Assembly (NCBI RefSeq): GCF_014656095.1
Contig: NZ_BNBT01000027.1
Coordinates: forward strand, 1-64,000
Source of the DNA: Streptomyces longispororuber
Lineage (GTDB): Bacteria; Actinomycetota; Actinomycetes; Streptomycetales; Streptomycetaceae
Direction of reading: 5' to 3'
DNA: 64,000 nucleotides
The notes beneath the pieces were generated by a model. That model ran no database searches. It was not told the DNA's origin and saw only the letters and a program-made list of their open reading frames with translations. The translations under genes and the position numbers were made by a program. Positions 17,066 to 25,049 of this stretch are shown here, piece by piece (the stretch's first letter is position 1; every line of letters starts with the position of its first letter).

Positions 17066-17446
17066 TCAGACGGTGGCGGCCTCCACCAGGCCCTGCACCT
17101 CGGTGTCGGGCGGCGACAGCAGGAAGACGTTCTTCTCGACGCGGTGCATGCCGCAGCCCAGGCCGAAGACGACGCCGCTGCTGAAGTCGAGGACCCGCTT
17201 GGCGGTCTCGGTCTCGGCGCCGCTGAGGTCGAGCAGTACGGGGATCTGCGCCATCAGGTTCTCGGCGACCTCGCGGGCGTCGGAGAAGACGTTGACGCGC
17301 GTGACGACGAAGCGCCGCCGGGTCTCGGTCTCGGCGTCGGGCAGCGAGCGGTGGCCCGGCCACGACGGCCATTCGTTGCGACCGCGCAGCGGCACGACCT
17401 GCGCGAGCCCTTCCCACTGCTCGTCGGTGGCTTCGTTGCTGGTCAC
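17066..17446 (-). CDS. SepF-like cell division protein
   Basis: A 126-aa protein of the SepF family, whose members bind FtsZ and membranes; streptomycetes have SepF plus two paralogues (SflA, SflB). The SepF core is visible as FVVTRVNVFSDAREVAENL (residues about 45-63), IPVLLDLSG, then DFSSGVVFGLGCGMHRV and the strand VFLLSP. The N-terminal membrane-binding helix of true SepF is not obvious, and the gene is away from ftsZ, so a paralogue such as SflA/SflB is more likely. The GTG at 17446 is chosen; upstream sequence encodes an acidic stretch of doubtful reality. Confidence 0.8.
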   Translation of the reverse strand: MTSNEATDEQWEGLAQVVPLRGRNEWPSWPGHRSLPDAETETRRRFVVTRVNVFSDAREVAENLMAQIPVLLDLSGAETETAKRVLDFSSGVVFGLGCGMHRVEKNVFLLSPPDTEVQGLVEAATV

Positions 17447-18038
17447 AGAGCAACCCCGTCCTGGCTCGTCCTCAACGTCCGTACCAGGCAATTCTTACGT
17501 CACCTCACCCGGTTGGCCCAATTGCGACACGAGGGTGACGACGCGCGCGACGGCGCTGCCGCCCCCGCGTCCCACCCCGCGCCACGCGTCTCACGACCCC
17601 GCTCCCCTCTCCCGTGTGCCCCCGCGTGCGGGAACCCTCCGCCCCCAGCCCGGGGCCGTCCCCACCCTCGTGCCCGGCACCGCGCGCGGGAACTCCCCCT
17701 TCTTGTCGGCGCGGGGCGCCCGTCGCCCGCCGCACGCGCCGCCGTCCGAACCCGGGAGCGCGGAGTGGAACACGAGGGCGCGAACGTCGAGTCGATGCGG
17801 ACGGTCGTCCTCCGCGCCGGTCCCCGCGGGCAGGCGCATCACCCTGTTGGGACCGCGCGCGACCCCGGTGCGGCGCTGCCGCGCGGTGGAGGGCCGGTCA
17901 GGAGTCGGACGTACGGCGGTGCCGGTTCCCGGGCCCGCGCGTGACCCGCGCCACATGACGGGTCGGGGGCGGAGCGGCGGCCGAACAGGGCGGACCCCTC
18001 CGTCGGCGGCGGCAGGCGGATGCAAAGATGAGGCCGCC
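17447..18038. other. Divergent intergenic region sepF-like / membrane protein
   Basis: 592 bp between divergent genes. I see no credible coding frame and no clear hairpin. An AT-leaning stretch, CAATTCTTACGTCACCTCACC, lies near 17489-17508 (core motif ACGTCACC) and probably belongs to the sepF-like promoter. Confidence 0.45.
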
Positions 18039-19079
18039 ATGACTGGGGGCCGAAGCTGTCGCGCGGTACGGGCTGCGGTGTTCGCGGCCGCCTGTGTGCT
18101 GCTCGCGGCCACCGGCCACGCCCTGATGTCGGCGGCCCCGCTGCCCTGGTGGGCGCTGCCGTCGGCGGGCGCGGCGACGTTCGCGGGGGCCTGGTTCCTC
18201 GCCGGGCGTGAGCGCGGCGTCCTGGTGGTCACCTCCGCGTCCGTGGTGGCGCAGGGCGCCCTGCACGCGTGGTTCTCACTCGCGCAGACCGTGGCCCGGC
18301 CCCCGGCGGCGGGCGGCACATCCGTGGCCCGCCAGTGGGCACGCCATCTGCTCTGCGGGGCGGGCGGCACGGCGGAGATGTCCGAGGCGGACGCGCTCCG
18401 CGTCGTGACCGACGCGGGGTTGGGCGGCCGTCTGCACGAGGCGGTCGGGCAGGCCGGGCACGCCGGGCACGCGATGGGCCTGCGGGACGCTGTGCCCTCG
18501 GGCCATGGTGGGCACGACATGTCGCACCTGTCCTCCGCCGGAGGCGGCGGCGCCCCGAACGGCACGATGTCCGGCGCGGCCGGTGCCGTCGATACCGTCG
18601 ATGCGGCCGGTGCCGTCGACGCCGTGTCCGGCGCGGCAGACGGGATGCAGGGGCTGCACGGCGGGCACGTCATGGGCGGCCTGCACGACCTGCACGGCAC
18701 ACCCGGCACGCACGGCGGCGACCTCATGGGTGACCTGCACGGCGGGCACCTCATGACCGGCCTGCACGACCTGCACGCCGGACACGCCGAGCACGACATG
18801 GGAGGCATGTCGCCGCTCGGCATGCTCGCCGCGCACCTGCTGGCCGCGCTGCTGTGCGGCCTGTGGCTCGCGTACGGCGAGCGCGCCGCCTTCCGCATCG
18901 GCCGCGCCGTGGCGGGCTGGCTCGCCGCGCCGCTGCGCCTCGTACTGCCGCGGCCCCTGCCCCCGCACCGGCCGCAGCCGCGCCCGCGCCGTGACCACGG
19001 CGCGCGGCGGCTGCGGCGGCTCCTCCTCGTCCACGCCCTCACCACACGGGGTCCGCCACCCGGGCTCGCTGTCGGCTGA
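18039..19079 (+). CDS. Membrane protein with His/Met/Gly-rich loop
   Basis: A 346-aa integral membrane protein. There are three hydrophobic segments in the first 85 residues (about 9-28, 35-55, 60-82) and one near the C-terminus (about 266-286). Between them lies a long hydrophilic loop (about 138-262) packed with GHAGHAMG, HGGHDMSHL and LHDLHAGHAEHDMGGM repeats. Such His/Met-rich extracytoplasmic loops are common in copper-handling proteins, so metal binding is a reasonable inference. The C-terminal tail is Arg/Pro-rich. GAGG stands six bases before the ATG. An ECF sigma gene follows 405 bp downstream. Confidence 0.75.
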   Translation: MTGGRSCRAVRAAVFAAACVLLAATGHALMSAAPLPWWALPSAGAATFAGAWFLAGRERGVLVVTSASVVAQGALHAWFSLAQTVARPPAAGGTSVARQWARHLLCGAGGTAEMSEADALRVVTDAGLGGRLHEAVGQAGHAGHAMGLRDAVPSGHGGHDMSHLSSAGGGGAPNGTMSGAAGAVDTVDAAGAVDAVSGAADGMQGLHGGHVMGGLHDLHGTPGTHGGDLMGDLHGGHLMTGLHDLHAGHAEHDMGGMSPLGMLAAHLLAALLCGLWLAYGERAAFRIGRAVAGWLAAPLRLVLPRPLPPHRPQPRPRRDHGARRLRRLLLVHALTTRGPPPGLAVG

Positions 19080-19248
19080 CAGGACCGCCGACGGTCCCCT
19101 CGACGGGACCGCCGACGGAGGCACCCGCGGAACCGCCCACAGGTCCGCTGCCAGGGCCACCACGAACGGCCCTCGCCCACGGCCATCACCAACGGCCCTC
19201 ACCAGGACCACCGTCGCGATGACTGACGTGCTCACTGTCGGCTGACAG
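19069..19248. repeat. Two copies of the palindrome CTGTCGGCTGACAG
   Basis: The 14-bp dyad CTGTCGGCTGACAG occurs at 19069-19082, overlapping the membrane-protein stop codon, and again at 19235-19248. Both copies are preceded by GCTC. The 166-bp spacing and near-identical flanks suggest a partial duplication or a pair of protein-binding sites upstream of the sigma factor. Confidence 0.5.
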
Positions 19249-19484
19249 CCGGTTTCCCGGCCCGCCACGACGACGCCCGGCGGCGCAACCCGTGCCGCCC
19301 GCCCGGCCCGGCGCACCCCGCGCCGCGCCGCTCCTCGTCGTACGCGCGACCGGGCAGCGGCCCGTGCCGCCCCGCCAGGGGCCCGCAGGGCCGTACGTCA
19401 CCCGTCACCGGCGGCGCCCGCGCGCACCGCGCGCTCCGGGCGCAACCGGAACCGAACTCCGGCTTCCGTGAAGGACATCAGGCG
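19080..19484. other. Intergenic region upstream of the ECF sigma gene
   Basis: 405 bp without a credible gene. It carries the second palindrome copy and several ACGGCCCTC/ACGGCCATC-type short repeats. GGAACC at about 19458, followed by CCGTG, is reminiscent of an ECF promoter (-35 GGAAC, -10 CGT) but the spacer is short; autoregulation is only a possibility. Confidence 0.4.
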
Positions 19485-20261
19485 ATGACTCCTGCTCCGA
19501 CGACTCCACCTGCCCGAAAACTCCCGCAAGGCCACCGCCCCTGCCGGTCGGCGGACCCGGACGGCCCGCGTCCGGCCCCGGCCCCGGACGCGTCCCGGAC
19601 GACCACGCGCGCGGACACCCGCACCACCCGGGCCACCTCCGTCACCCCCGTCAACCCCGTCAGCCCCGTCGGCCCGGTCACTCCCGTCGGCCCCGTCAGC
19701 CGAAGCACCCGGCGCACCGACACCGCCGACGAACCCGTCACGCGGCTCGCGCTCGCCGCGCGCGACGGGGACCCCGAGGCCGTCGACCGGTTCGTACGGG
19801 CGCTGCACCGCGACGTACTGCGCTACGTCGCGCACCTGAGCGCCGACCCGCAGGCCGCCGACGACCTGGCGCAGGACACGTTCCTGCGGGCGCTCGGCAG
19901 CCTGCACCGGTTCGAGGGGCGGTCGTCGGCGCGGACCTGGCTGCTGTCCATCGCGCGCCGCACGGTCGTGGACAGCCTGCGCCACGCAGCGGCCCGGCCG
20001 CGGCTCTCGGACCGCGACGACTGGCAGGCCGCCGCGGAGCAGGCACAGCCGCGCGGCCTGCCCGGGTTCGAGGACGGCATCGCGCTGGCCGAACTCCTCG
20101 CCGCGATCCCGGCGGAGCGACGCCAGGCGTTCGTCCTCACCCAGGTCCTGCAGCAGCCGTACGCGGAGGCGGCCGCGGCCATCGGCTGCCCCGTCGGCAC
20201 GGTCCGCTCCCGCGTGGCACGCGCCCGGGCCACGCTGATCGAGGCCTTGGCCGCGGCGTAG
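19485..20261 (+). CDS. ECF-type RNA polymerase sigma factor
   Basis: A 258-aa sigma-70 family protein of group 4 (ECF). Region 2 is visible as VDRFVRALHRDVLRYVAHL and the DDLAQDTFLRAL helix (about 126-137), with SARTWLLSIARRTVVD following. Region 4 shows the helix-turn-helix YAEAAAAIGCPVGTVRSRVARAR near the C-terminus. The first 75 residues are a Pro/Thr/Arg-rich extension absent from most ECF factors; internal starts downstream are possible. No anti-sigma (zf-HC2) gene is adjacent. The nearest upstream gene is the His/Met-rich membrane protein, a plausible but unproven sensor or target. Confidence 0.85.
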   Translation: MTPAPTTPPARKLPQGHRPCRSADPDGPRPAPAPDASRTTTRADTRTTRATSVTPVNPVSPVGPVTPVGPVSRSTRRTDTADEPVTRLALAARDGDPEAVDRFVRALHRDVLRYVAHLSADPQAADDLAQDTFLRALGSLHRFEGRSSARTWLLSIARRTVVDSLRHAAARPRLSDRDDWQAAAEQAQPRGLPGFEDGIALAELLAAIPAERRQAFVLTQVLQQPYAEAAAAIGCPVGTVRSRVARARATLIEALAAA

Positions 20262-20404
20262 GCGCGTACGCCCGGGGGCGGCGTCGTGGCGCGCCGCCCC
20301 CGGGGCGCCCTGTCGCGCGCGGCGGGCGCCCTGCCCGCGCGGGCGGCTCCCCGCTAGGCTTCGCCGAGATCATGGAGTACGACATTCCGCGGGAGGCGGC
20401 GCCG

Positions 20405-21832
20405 ATGCGGGGGCACCCGCCGGACGGAGCGGACGGGCCGACCGAGCCGGACGGCCCAGACGGGCCAGACGGGCCAGACGGGCCGAGCCGAGCACGCGAG
20501 CCGCACGTCCAGGGCGGCGGTGGCCATGAAAGGGAAGCCGCGTCCGCGCCCGTGCCCGTAGCCGTGTGGGACGCGATGCGGCACCTGCCGCCGCACCGGT
20601 TCCTGTTCTCCTCGTGGCCGTTGCGCTGCTGGGCGTACCTGTGCGGCGGCGTCCCGCTCGGTTTCGCGGTGCTCCTGGCGATGGCGGCGCTCCTCGTCGG
20701 CGGGCTCGTGCTGTCCGTCGTCGGCGTCGGCCTCGCCCTGCTGGTGGGGGCCGCGCTCGCCGGGCTCCCGCTCGGGCGCCTGGAGCGGCGCCGCCTGCGG
20801 CTCGTCGAGCCGCAGCCGCTGCCGGACCCGCACCGGCCCGTGTCGGACGCCGGGCTCCGGGCCTGGCTGCGGACCCGGTGCGGGGAGCGGGCGACGTGGC
20901 GGGAGCTCGGCTACGCGTGGCTGCTCGCGCTGGTGTCTCCCGCCGTGGGGCTCGGCGTGGCGCTGCTCCTGCTCTTCGCGGGCCTGCTGGTCGTGTCGCC
21001 CGTCCTCGTGTGGGCGCTCGCCCCGGACACGGTGATGATCATCCCGGGCGAGGCGGTGCCCCACCCCCTCGCGGCCCTGCCGTTCACCGCCGTGGGCGCC
21101 CTGGCACTCGCCCTGGCCGCCTACGCGGCGGGCCTGCTCACCGGCGTACACGTACGGACGGCGCACTTCCTGCTGGCGCCCCGCGACGAGCCGCTGACGC
21201 GGCACGTCCGCGAACTCACCCGCTCGCGCGCCCGCCTGGCCGACGCCTTCGAGGCCGAGCGGCGCCGCATCGAACGCGACCTGCACGACGGGGCGCAGCA
21301 GCAGTTGGTCGCGCTCACCATGACCCTGGGCTTCGCCGAGATGGAGCTCGGGGACGGCAACCCCGCGGTGGCCGAGCTCCTCGCCCGCGGCCGCGGTGAG
21401 GCGCGGCGCGCGCTGGAGCAACTGCGCGACCTGGTCCGCGGCATCCACCCGCAGGTCCTCACCGACCACGGCCTGGCGGCCGCCGTCACGGAGGTCGCGC
21501 TGCGCCACCCCGTGCCCGTCGCCGTCGACATCGACCTGCCGCACCGGCTGCCGGACGCCGTGGAGACCACCGCGTACTTCACGGTGACCGAGGCCCTGGC
21601 CAACGCGGCGAAGCACAGCGGTGCCGGCCGGGTGACGGTGACCGGCAGGCTCCGGAACGGACGCCTTACGCTGAGGATCACCGACGACGGCCGCGGCGGC
21701 GCCGACCCGGCGCGCGGCACCGGCCTGACGGGCCTGGCGGACCGGCTGGCGATCCTGGACGGACGGCTGACGGTCGCGAGCCCCGTCGGCGGCCCGACCG
21801 AACTGACAGTGGAGGTTCCGTGCTCCGCGTAG
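20405..21832 (+). CDS. NarL-type sensor histidine kinase
   Basis: A membrane kinase of about 475 aa. An N-terminal Pro/Gly/Asp-rich tail is followed by two paired hydrophobic regions (about 70-120 and 175-265), the dimerisation helix with the phospho-acceptor His in RRIERDLHDGAQQQLVAL, and a HATPase domain with EALANAAKHSG and DDGRGGADPARGTGLTGL. It phosphorylates the response regulator encoded downstream; the signal is unknown. The ATG at 20405 has GGGAGG nine bases upstream and is preferred over the ATG at 20372, which lacks a ribosome site but is in frame. The 3' end overlaps the regulator gene by 13 bases. Confidence 0.88.
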   Translation: MRGHPPDGADGPTEPDGPDGPDGPDGPSRAREPHVQGGGGHEREAASAPVPVAVWDAMRHLPPHRFLFSSWPLRCWAYLCGGVPLGFAVLLAMAALLVGGLVLSVVGVGLALLVGAALAGLPLGRLERRRLRLVEPQPLPDPHRPVSDAGLRAWLRTRCGERATWRELGYAWLLALVSPAVGLGVALLLLFAGLLVVSPVLVWALAPDTVMIIPGEAVPHPLAALPFTAVGALALALAAYAAGLLTGVHVRTAHFLLAPRDEPLTRHVRELTRSRARLADAFEAERRRIERDLHDGAQQQLVALTMTLGFAEMELGDGNPAVAELLARGRGEARRALEQLRDLVRGIHPQVLTDHGLAAAVTEVALRHPVPVAVDIDLPHRLPDAVETTAYFTVTEALANAAKHSGAGRVTVTGRLRNGRLTLRITDDGRGGADPARGTGLTGLADRLAILDGRLTVASPVGGPTELTVEVPCSA

Positions 21833-22500
21833 TCCTCGCCGAGGACGCCGTACTGCTGCGCGCCGGGCTCGTGGAGCTCCTCACGCGCGGCGGCCACGAG
21901 GTGGCCGCGGCGGTGGGCGACGCCCCCGCCCTGAAGCGCGCGGTGGAGTCCGAGGTTCCGGACATCGTGGTCACCGACGTCCGCATGCCGCCCGGCTTCC
22001 GCGACGAGGGGCTCAAGGCGGCCCTCGAACTCCGCGCCGACCACGCCGACTTGCCGGTCCTGGTCCTCTCCCAGTACGTCGCCACGGCGTACGCGACCCA
22101 GCTCCTGTCCGGCGGCGGCACGAGCCTGACCGGCCTCGGCTACCTCCTCAAGGACCGGGTGGGCGAGGTGGCGGACTTCCTCGACGCACTGCGCCGGGTG
22201 GCCGCCGGCGAGACGGTCGTCGACCCGGAGGTCGTCCGCGTCCTCCTGGCCCGCCGCACCCGGCCCCTGGCCCGCCTCACGCCCCGCGAACACGAGGTCC
22301 TGGCCCTGATGGCCCAGGGCCTCACCAACCAGGCCGTCGCCCACCGCCTCACGGTCACCGAGGCCTCGGTGGTGAAGCACGCGAGCAACATCTTCGCCAA
22401 GCTCGACCTGGACCCCGCCGAGGGCAACCGCAGGGTCCTCGCGGTCCTGGCCCACCTCCGCGACAGCGCCACGGAGGAACCGCCGCCGCCCTCGCCCTGA
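21820..22500 (+). CDS. LuxR/NarL-family response regulator
   Basis: A 226-aa response regulator. The receiver domain (1-120) has the acidic pair EDA near residue 8, the phospho-acceptor aspartate in VVTDVRM (about Asp51) and the Lys in LLKDR. The C-terminal LuxR-type HTH (about 150-210) contains LTPREHEVLALMAQGLTNQA. The GTG start is preceded by GGAGG and overlaps the kinase gene, so the two are translationally coupled. Target genes are not evident; none of the flanking genes shows an obvious matching operator. Confidence 0.92.
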   Translation: MLRVVLAEDAVLLRAGLVELLTRGGHEVAAAVGDAPALKRAVESEVPDIVVTDVRMPPGFRDEGLKAALELRADHADLPVLVLSQYVATAYATQLLSGGGTSLTGLGYLLKDRVGEVADFLDALRRVAAGETVVDPEVVRVLLARRTRPLARLTPREHEVLALMAQGLTNQAVAHRLTVTEASVVKHASNIFAKLDLDPAEGNRRVLAVLAHLRDSATEEPPPPSP

Positions 22501-23221
22501 GGCCCGCCCCTCGCACCCACCGCGGCGAATCCGGCCATGCCCACCCCGCCCCGAGCGCCTCACGGGACGACCCGCGCCCCTCCCAACTGCGGGAACCCAC
22601 GGCTCCGCGCCCCGGCCACAAGCGCCCGTTCCAGCCATACGGCAGCAGGCGATTGATCGCTTCACAACTCAACGGCTAGCGTCCTCGTGGGCACGCGGTC
22701 CGAGGACACACCTACTCCGCGCGGGCCTTCCGCGCCGTGAAGTTCCTGGGTACCGGGGGGGTACTCGATGATCCTCATGCTGCACCGCCCGGCCGGTCCG
22801 GCACCTGCCGCGCCCGCCGTCCCGAAGCCCGGCACCCGCTCCGGCTCCTGTGCCCGCACCGCACTCAGCGCCAGGACGGAAGCGACTCCGATCAGCACGG
22901 CCACGTCCCCGGCGACGCCTGCGCCCGGTCGAGACAGGCGGGCGCCCGGCACACCTCGTACGACCGGTACGGCCCACACGGCACGCCGACCCCACGCGTC
23001 CCCTACGTCCCACACGGCTCGCCGTACCGCGACGACCTGCGCGCCCGACGACACGGACCGGACCACCGAACGCCCACCGCGCTCCGCCTGACCACACACC
23101 ACACCACACCCGCACCACATCGCACCGCACCGCACTCCATCTCGCCGCGCGTGCGCGGAACCACCGCGCAGAACGGTACAGAACAGTGCAGACAGCGCAG
23201 AACAAGCACAGAGAGGGCGAC
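22501..23221. other. 721-bp region without a firm gene
   Basis: Open frames exist on both strands, but their products are Arg/His/Thr/Pro-rich and look like shadows. One rightward frame from GTG 22737 ends by overlapping the next start (ATGA) and is discussed under rejected items. TTGATC with TAGCGT 18 bases later (22654-22683) could be a promoter. GGTACCGGGGGGGTACT near 22750 is an imperfect dyad. Confidence 0.4.
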
Positions 23222-23596
23222 ATGACTTCACCGACCACAGTCATACGGTCCGCCGGGAACCTGGTGACCGAGCTCTTCACCATCATCGACGCGGCACGCT
23301 GGGACGACCTAGGCCTCGTCTTCGCCGAGGACTGCGTCTACGACCGCCCCGGCTACGACCCGCTGCGGGGCCTGGCGGAGATCGAACACTTCTACCGGGT
23401 CGAGCGTGTGGTCGCCACCGGCCACCACCAAGTACGGCACGTGGTGAGCGACTTGGAGACGGCCGCGTGCTGGGGCCGGTTCACCGGCACGAGCCGCACC
23501 GGCGCGCCCCTCGACGAACAGTTCTCGGACGCGTACACCGTCCGCGACGGCAAAATCATCAGCCGCCGCACCTACTTCTACCGCCCGGCGATCTGA
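23222..23596 (+). CDS. SnoaL/NTF2-like fold protein
   Basis: A 124-aa protein of the SnoaL/ketosteroid-isomerase-like (NTF2 fold) superfamily. The N-terminal helix is followed by FAEDCVYDRPGYDPLRGLAEI, the family's substrate-pocket pattern, then alternating strands ending in VRDGKIISRRTYFYRP. Members act as small cyclases, isomerases or binding proteins. No polyketide genes are nearby, so no reaction is proposed. The ATG follows a GAGAGGGCGAC ribosome site. Confidence 0.8.
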   Translation: MTSPTTVIRSAGNLVTELFTIIDAARWDDLGLVFAEDCVYDRPGYDPLRGLAEIEHFYRVERVVATGHHQVRHVVSDLETAACWGRFTGTSRTGAPLDEQFSDAYTVRDGKIISRRTYFYRPAI

Positions 23597-24152
23597 CACC
23601 ACCACCTCCCGCGCCACCGCCACAAGAGCCGCCCCTGCCACCGGAACACTCCGGCAGCGGGGGCGCCCCGGGGGACTCTGCACACGAACGCGGGTGGACC
23701 ACCCATATGAACATGGGCGTCCCGCTCCATCGAGGAGCGGAGCGACATCCAGCAGCCCGCTCCGGACGTGATCTACGAGAAAACGTTCGTCAACCGGACC
23801 GACCCACGACCGGTCACATGGACCGCCGGGTCGAGTTCTCGGTCTCGAACACGCTCAGTTGGTCGCTCCAGGATCGGAATCCTGTTCCAGGTCGACCTGC
23901 GGCAGCAGGGCGAACCGCAGCAGCTCGCCGACGGCCTGGGCACGCCCACCACCGCGGCGGTCAGGACCGTCAGCGGCGCCTTCGCCCCCCACGGCGTCCC
24001 CCTGGACGGCACCACCGGCACGGTCTACGCCACCACCTGGGAGGGCCAACTCTGGCGCTTCTCCCTGCACGCCCTCCAGAGCCGCGAGCTGATCGAGATC
24101 AAGACGGGAGCATAAGGCGCACTCTCGGGCGAACGGTGCCACACTCGACAAC
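23597..24152. other. Region with a possible degraded gene
   Basis: 556 bp between firm genes. It contains the possible frameshifted coding remnant listed separately and otherwise no signal that I can support. Confidence 0.4.
23768..24115 (+). pseudogene. Possible frameshifted secreted or toxin-like remnant
   Basis: A 115-codon frame from ATG 23768 ends DGTTGTVYATTWEGQLWRFS, which looks protein-like. Its first third is more convincing if one changes frame: the pieces IYEKTFVNRTD and RRVEFSVSNTLSWSLQ, in two frames, resemble the strand repeats of aerolysin/ETX-MTX2-type beta-pore proteins. This suggests a truncated, frameshifted relic. The assignment is weak; the frame could also be a genuine short gene of unknown function. 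Confidence 0.25.
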
Positions 24153-24431
24153 GTGCCAGAACCGGACCCCCACCTCACCCACCACCTGGAGCAGGTCATC
24201 ATGAACCTGCTGGACCGGCGCGCGGCCACCGCGTCGATCTGCCCGTCTGAGGCCGCGCGCGAGGCCTACGAAGGCGACGACGAAGGCTGGCGCGCCCTGA
24301 TGGAACCCACCCGCCGAGCAGCCTGGCGCCTGGCAGCAGCCGGCAAGGTACAGGTAACCCGATCCGGCCACCCCGTCACCGACCCCGCCACCCCCGGCCC
24401 GATCCGCATCCGCCGCGCGAACCCGTCGTAA
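24153..24431 (+). CDS. DUF3253-family protein
   Basis: A 92-aa protein matching the DUF3253 pattern: an N-terminal helix LLDRRAATASICPSEAAREAY, then GWRALMEPTRRAAWRLAAAGKVQVT and the C-terminal GPIRIRR. The fold is winged-helix-like and the family is common in actinobacteria and proteobacteria; its biochemical role is unknown. The GTG at 24153 is the only start that keeps the full domain. It stands alone, just left of the defence-island border. Confidence 0.8.
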   Translation: MPEPDPHLTHHLEQVIMNLLDRRAATASICPSEAAREAYEGDDEGWRALMEPTRRAAWRLAAAGKVQVTRSGHPVTDPATPGPIRIRRANPS

Positions 24432-24526
24432 CGCGCCGGCTCCGGACGACAGCCCCATCCGCGCCGGGCACCGCACTGCGGTCGGCACCTGAGGGGCAGC
24501 ATCCCGCAGAGACGGGAACCAGTCGG

Positions 24527-24574
24527 TCAGCGTCCCTCAGGAGGTTTGAGCACTGCCACCCACTCCCTATGCTG
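24527..24574 (-). repeat. TrmA/RlmCD-like gene tail, left copy
   Basis: Read leftward this encodes QHREWVAVLKPPEGR and a stop. It parallels the QHVECVAVLKP ending of streptomycete TrmA/RlmCD-type RNA methyltransferases and the copy at 54896-54946 (about 26 of 33 aligned bases identical). No upstream part of the gene remains. Confidence 0.4.
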
Positions 24575-24924
24575 CGCCTCCCTCTGGCGCTGCGCGGTGT
24601 CCGCTACACGCCTGCGTCGCATGATCTGCTGCGCCGCAACCTGACCGTGTACAGAGTCGCTGGCCTCGTCCTGCTGTTTGTCGACGGCAAGCTGATCGAC
24701 TTCCTCTTTTCGGTCCGGGCCTGAGGTGCAGCAGCGCCAGGGCAGTGTCAGGAGAAGCCCGTAGAGCTTGTCCGAGGGAGTCGCACAAGATTCGATGGGA
24801 AGCATGAACAGCGCGTGGCTCCTGCTCGACCGGCCACCTCATCAGGCGTGGCCATGTCACACTCCCCGCTCTCCGGGCGCGTTGGCCACTCCACGCTGAC
24901 GCCCGACCGCCGCACCGCTGTTCC

Positions 24925-24956
24925 GGGGCACCGTTACCGTACCGGTCCGGTGCCCC
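24925..24956 (+). terminator. Stem-loop, possible terminator
   Basis: GGGGCACCG (24925-24933) pairs with CGGTGCCCC (24948-24956) across a 14-base loop and is followed by TTTC. It lies beyond the 3' end of the leftward defence operon and could end its transcript, or mark the island border. Confidence 0.45.
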
Positions 24957-25049
24957 TTTCACGTTCCCCTACACCTATCCCTGGCCCTTCGGCCGTATGG
25001 AGCACCAGGCCGACCGTGGATGCGACATCGTGCATTTCGGGGGCGCGGT

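Larger units (their letters stand above)
24432..25049. other. Left border zone of the defence island
   Basis: 618 bp without a firm gene. It includes the leftward TrmA-like tail (24527-24574) and a hairpin (24925-24956), both listed separately. Leftward frames upstream of the tail do not resemble a methyltransferase. Base composition is lower in GC than in the flanking chromosomal genes. Confidence 0.5.

Noticed and set aside
22737..23225. 162-codon rightward frame from GTG whose stop overlaps the SnoaL-like start (ATGA)
   Set aside because: The overlap is tempting, but the product is Arg/His/Thr/Pro-rich, has no ribosome site and resembles no family. Kept only as a region note.
24527..24805. 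92-codon leftward gene ending in the TrmA-like tail
   Set aside because: Only the last 15 codons resemble anything; the rest is unlike a methyltransferase and has a weak start. Treated as a tail relic, not a gene.
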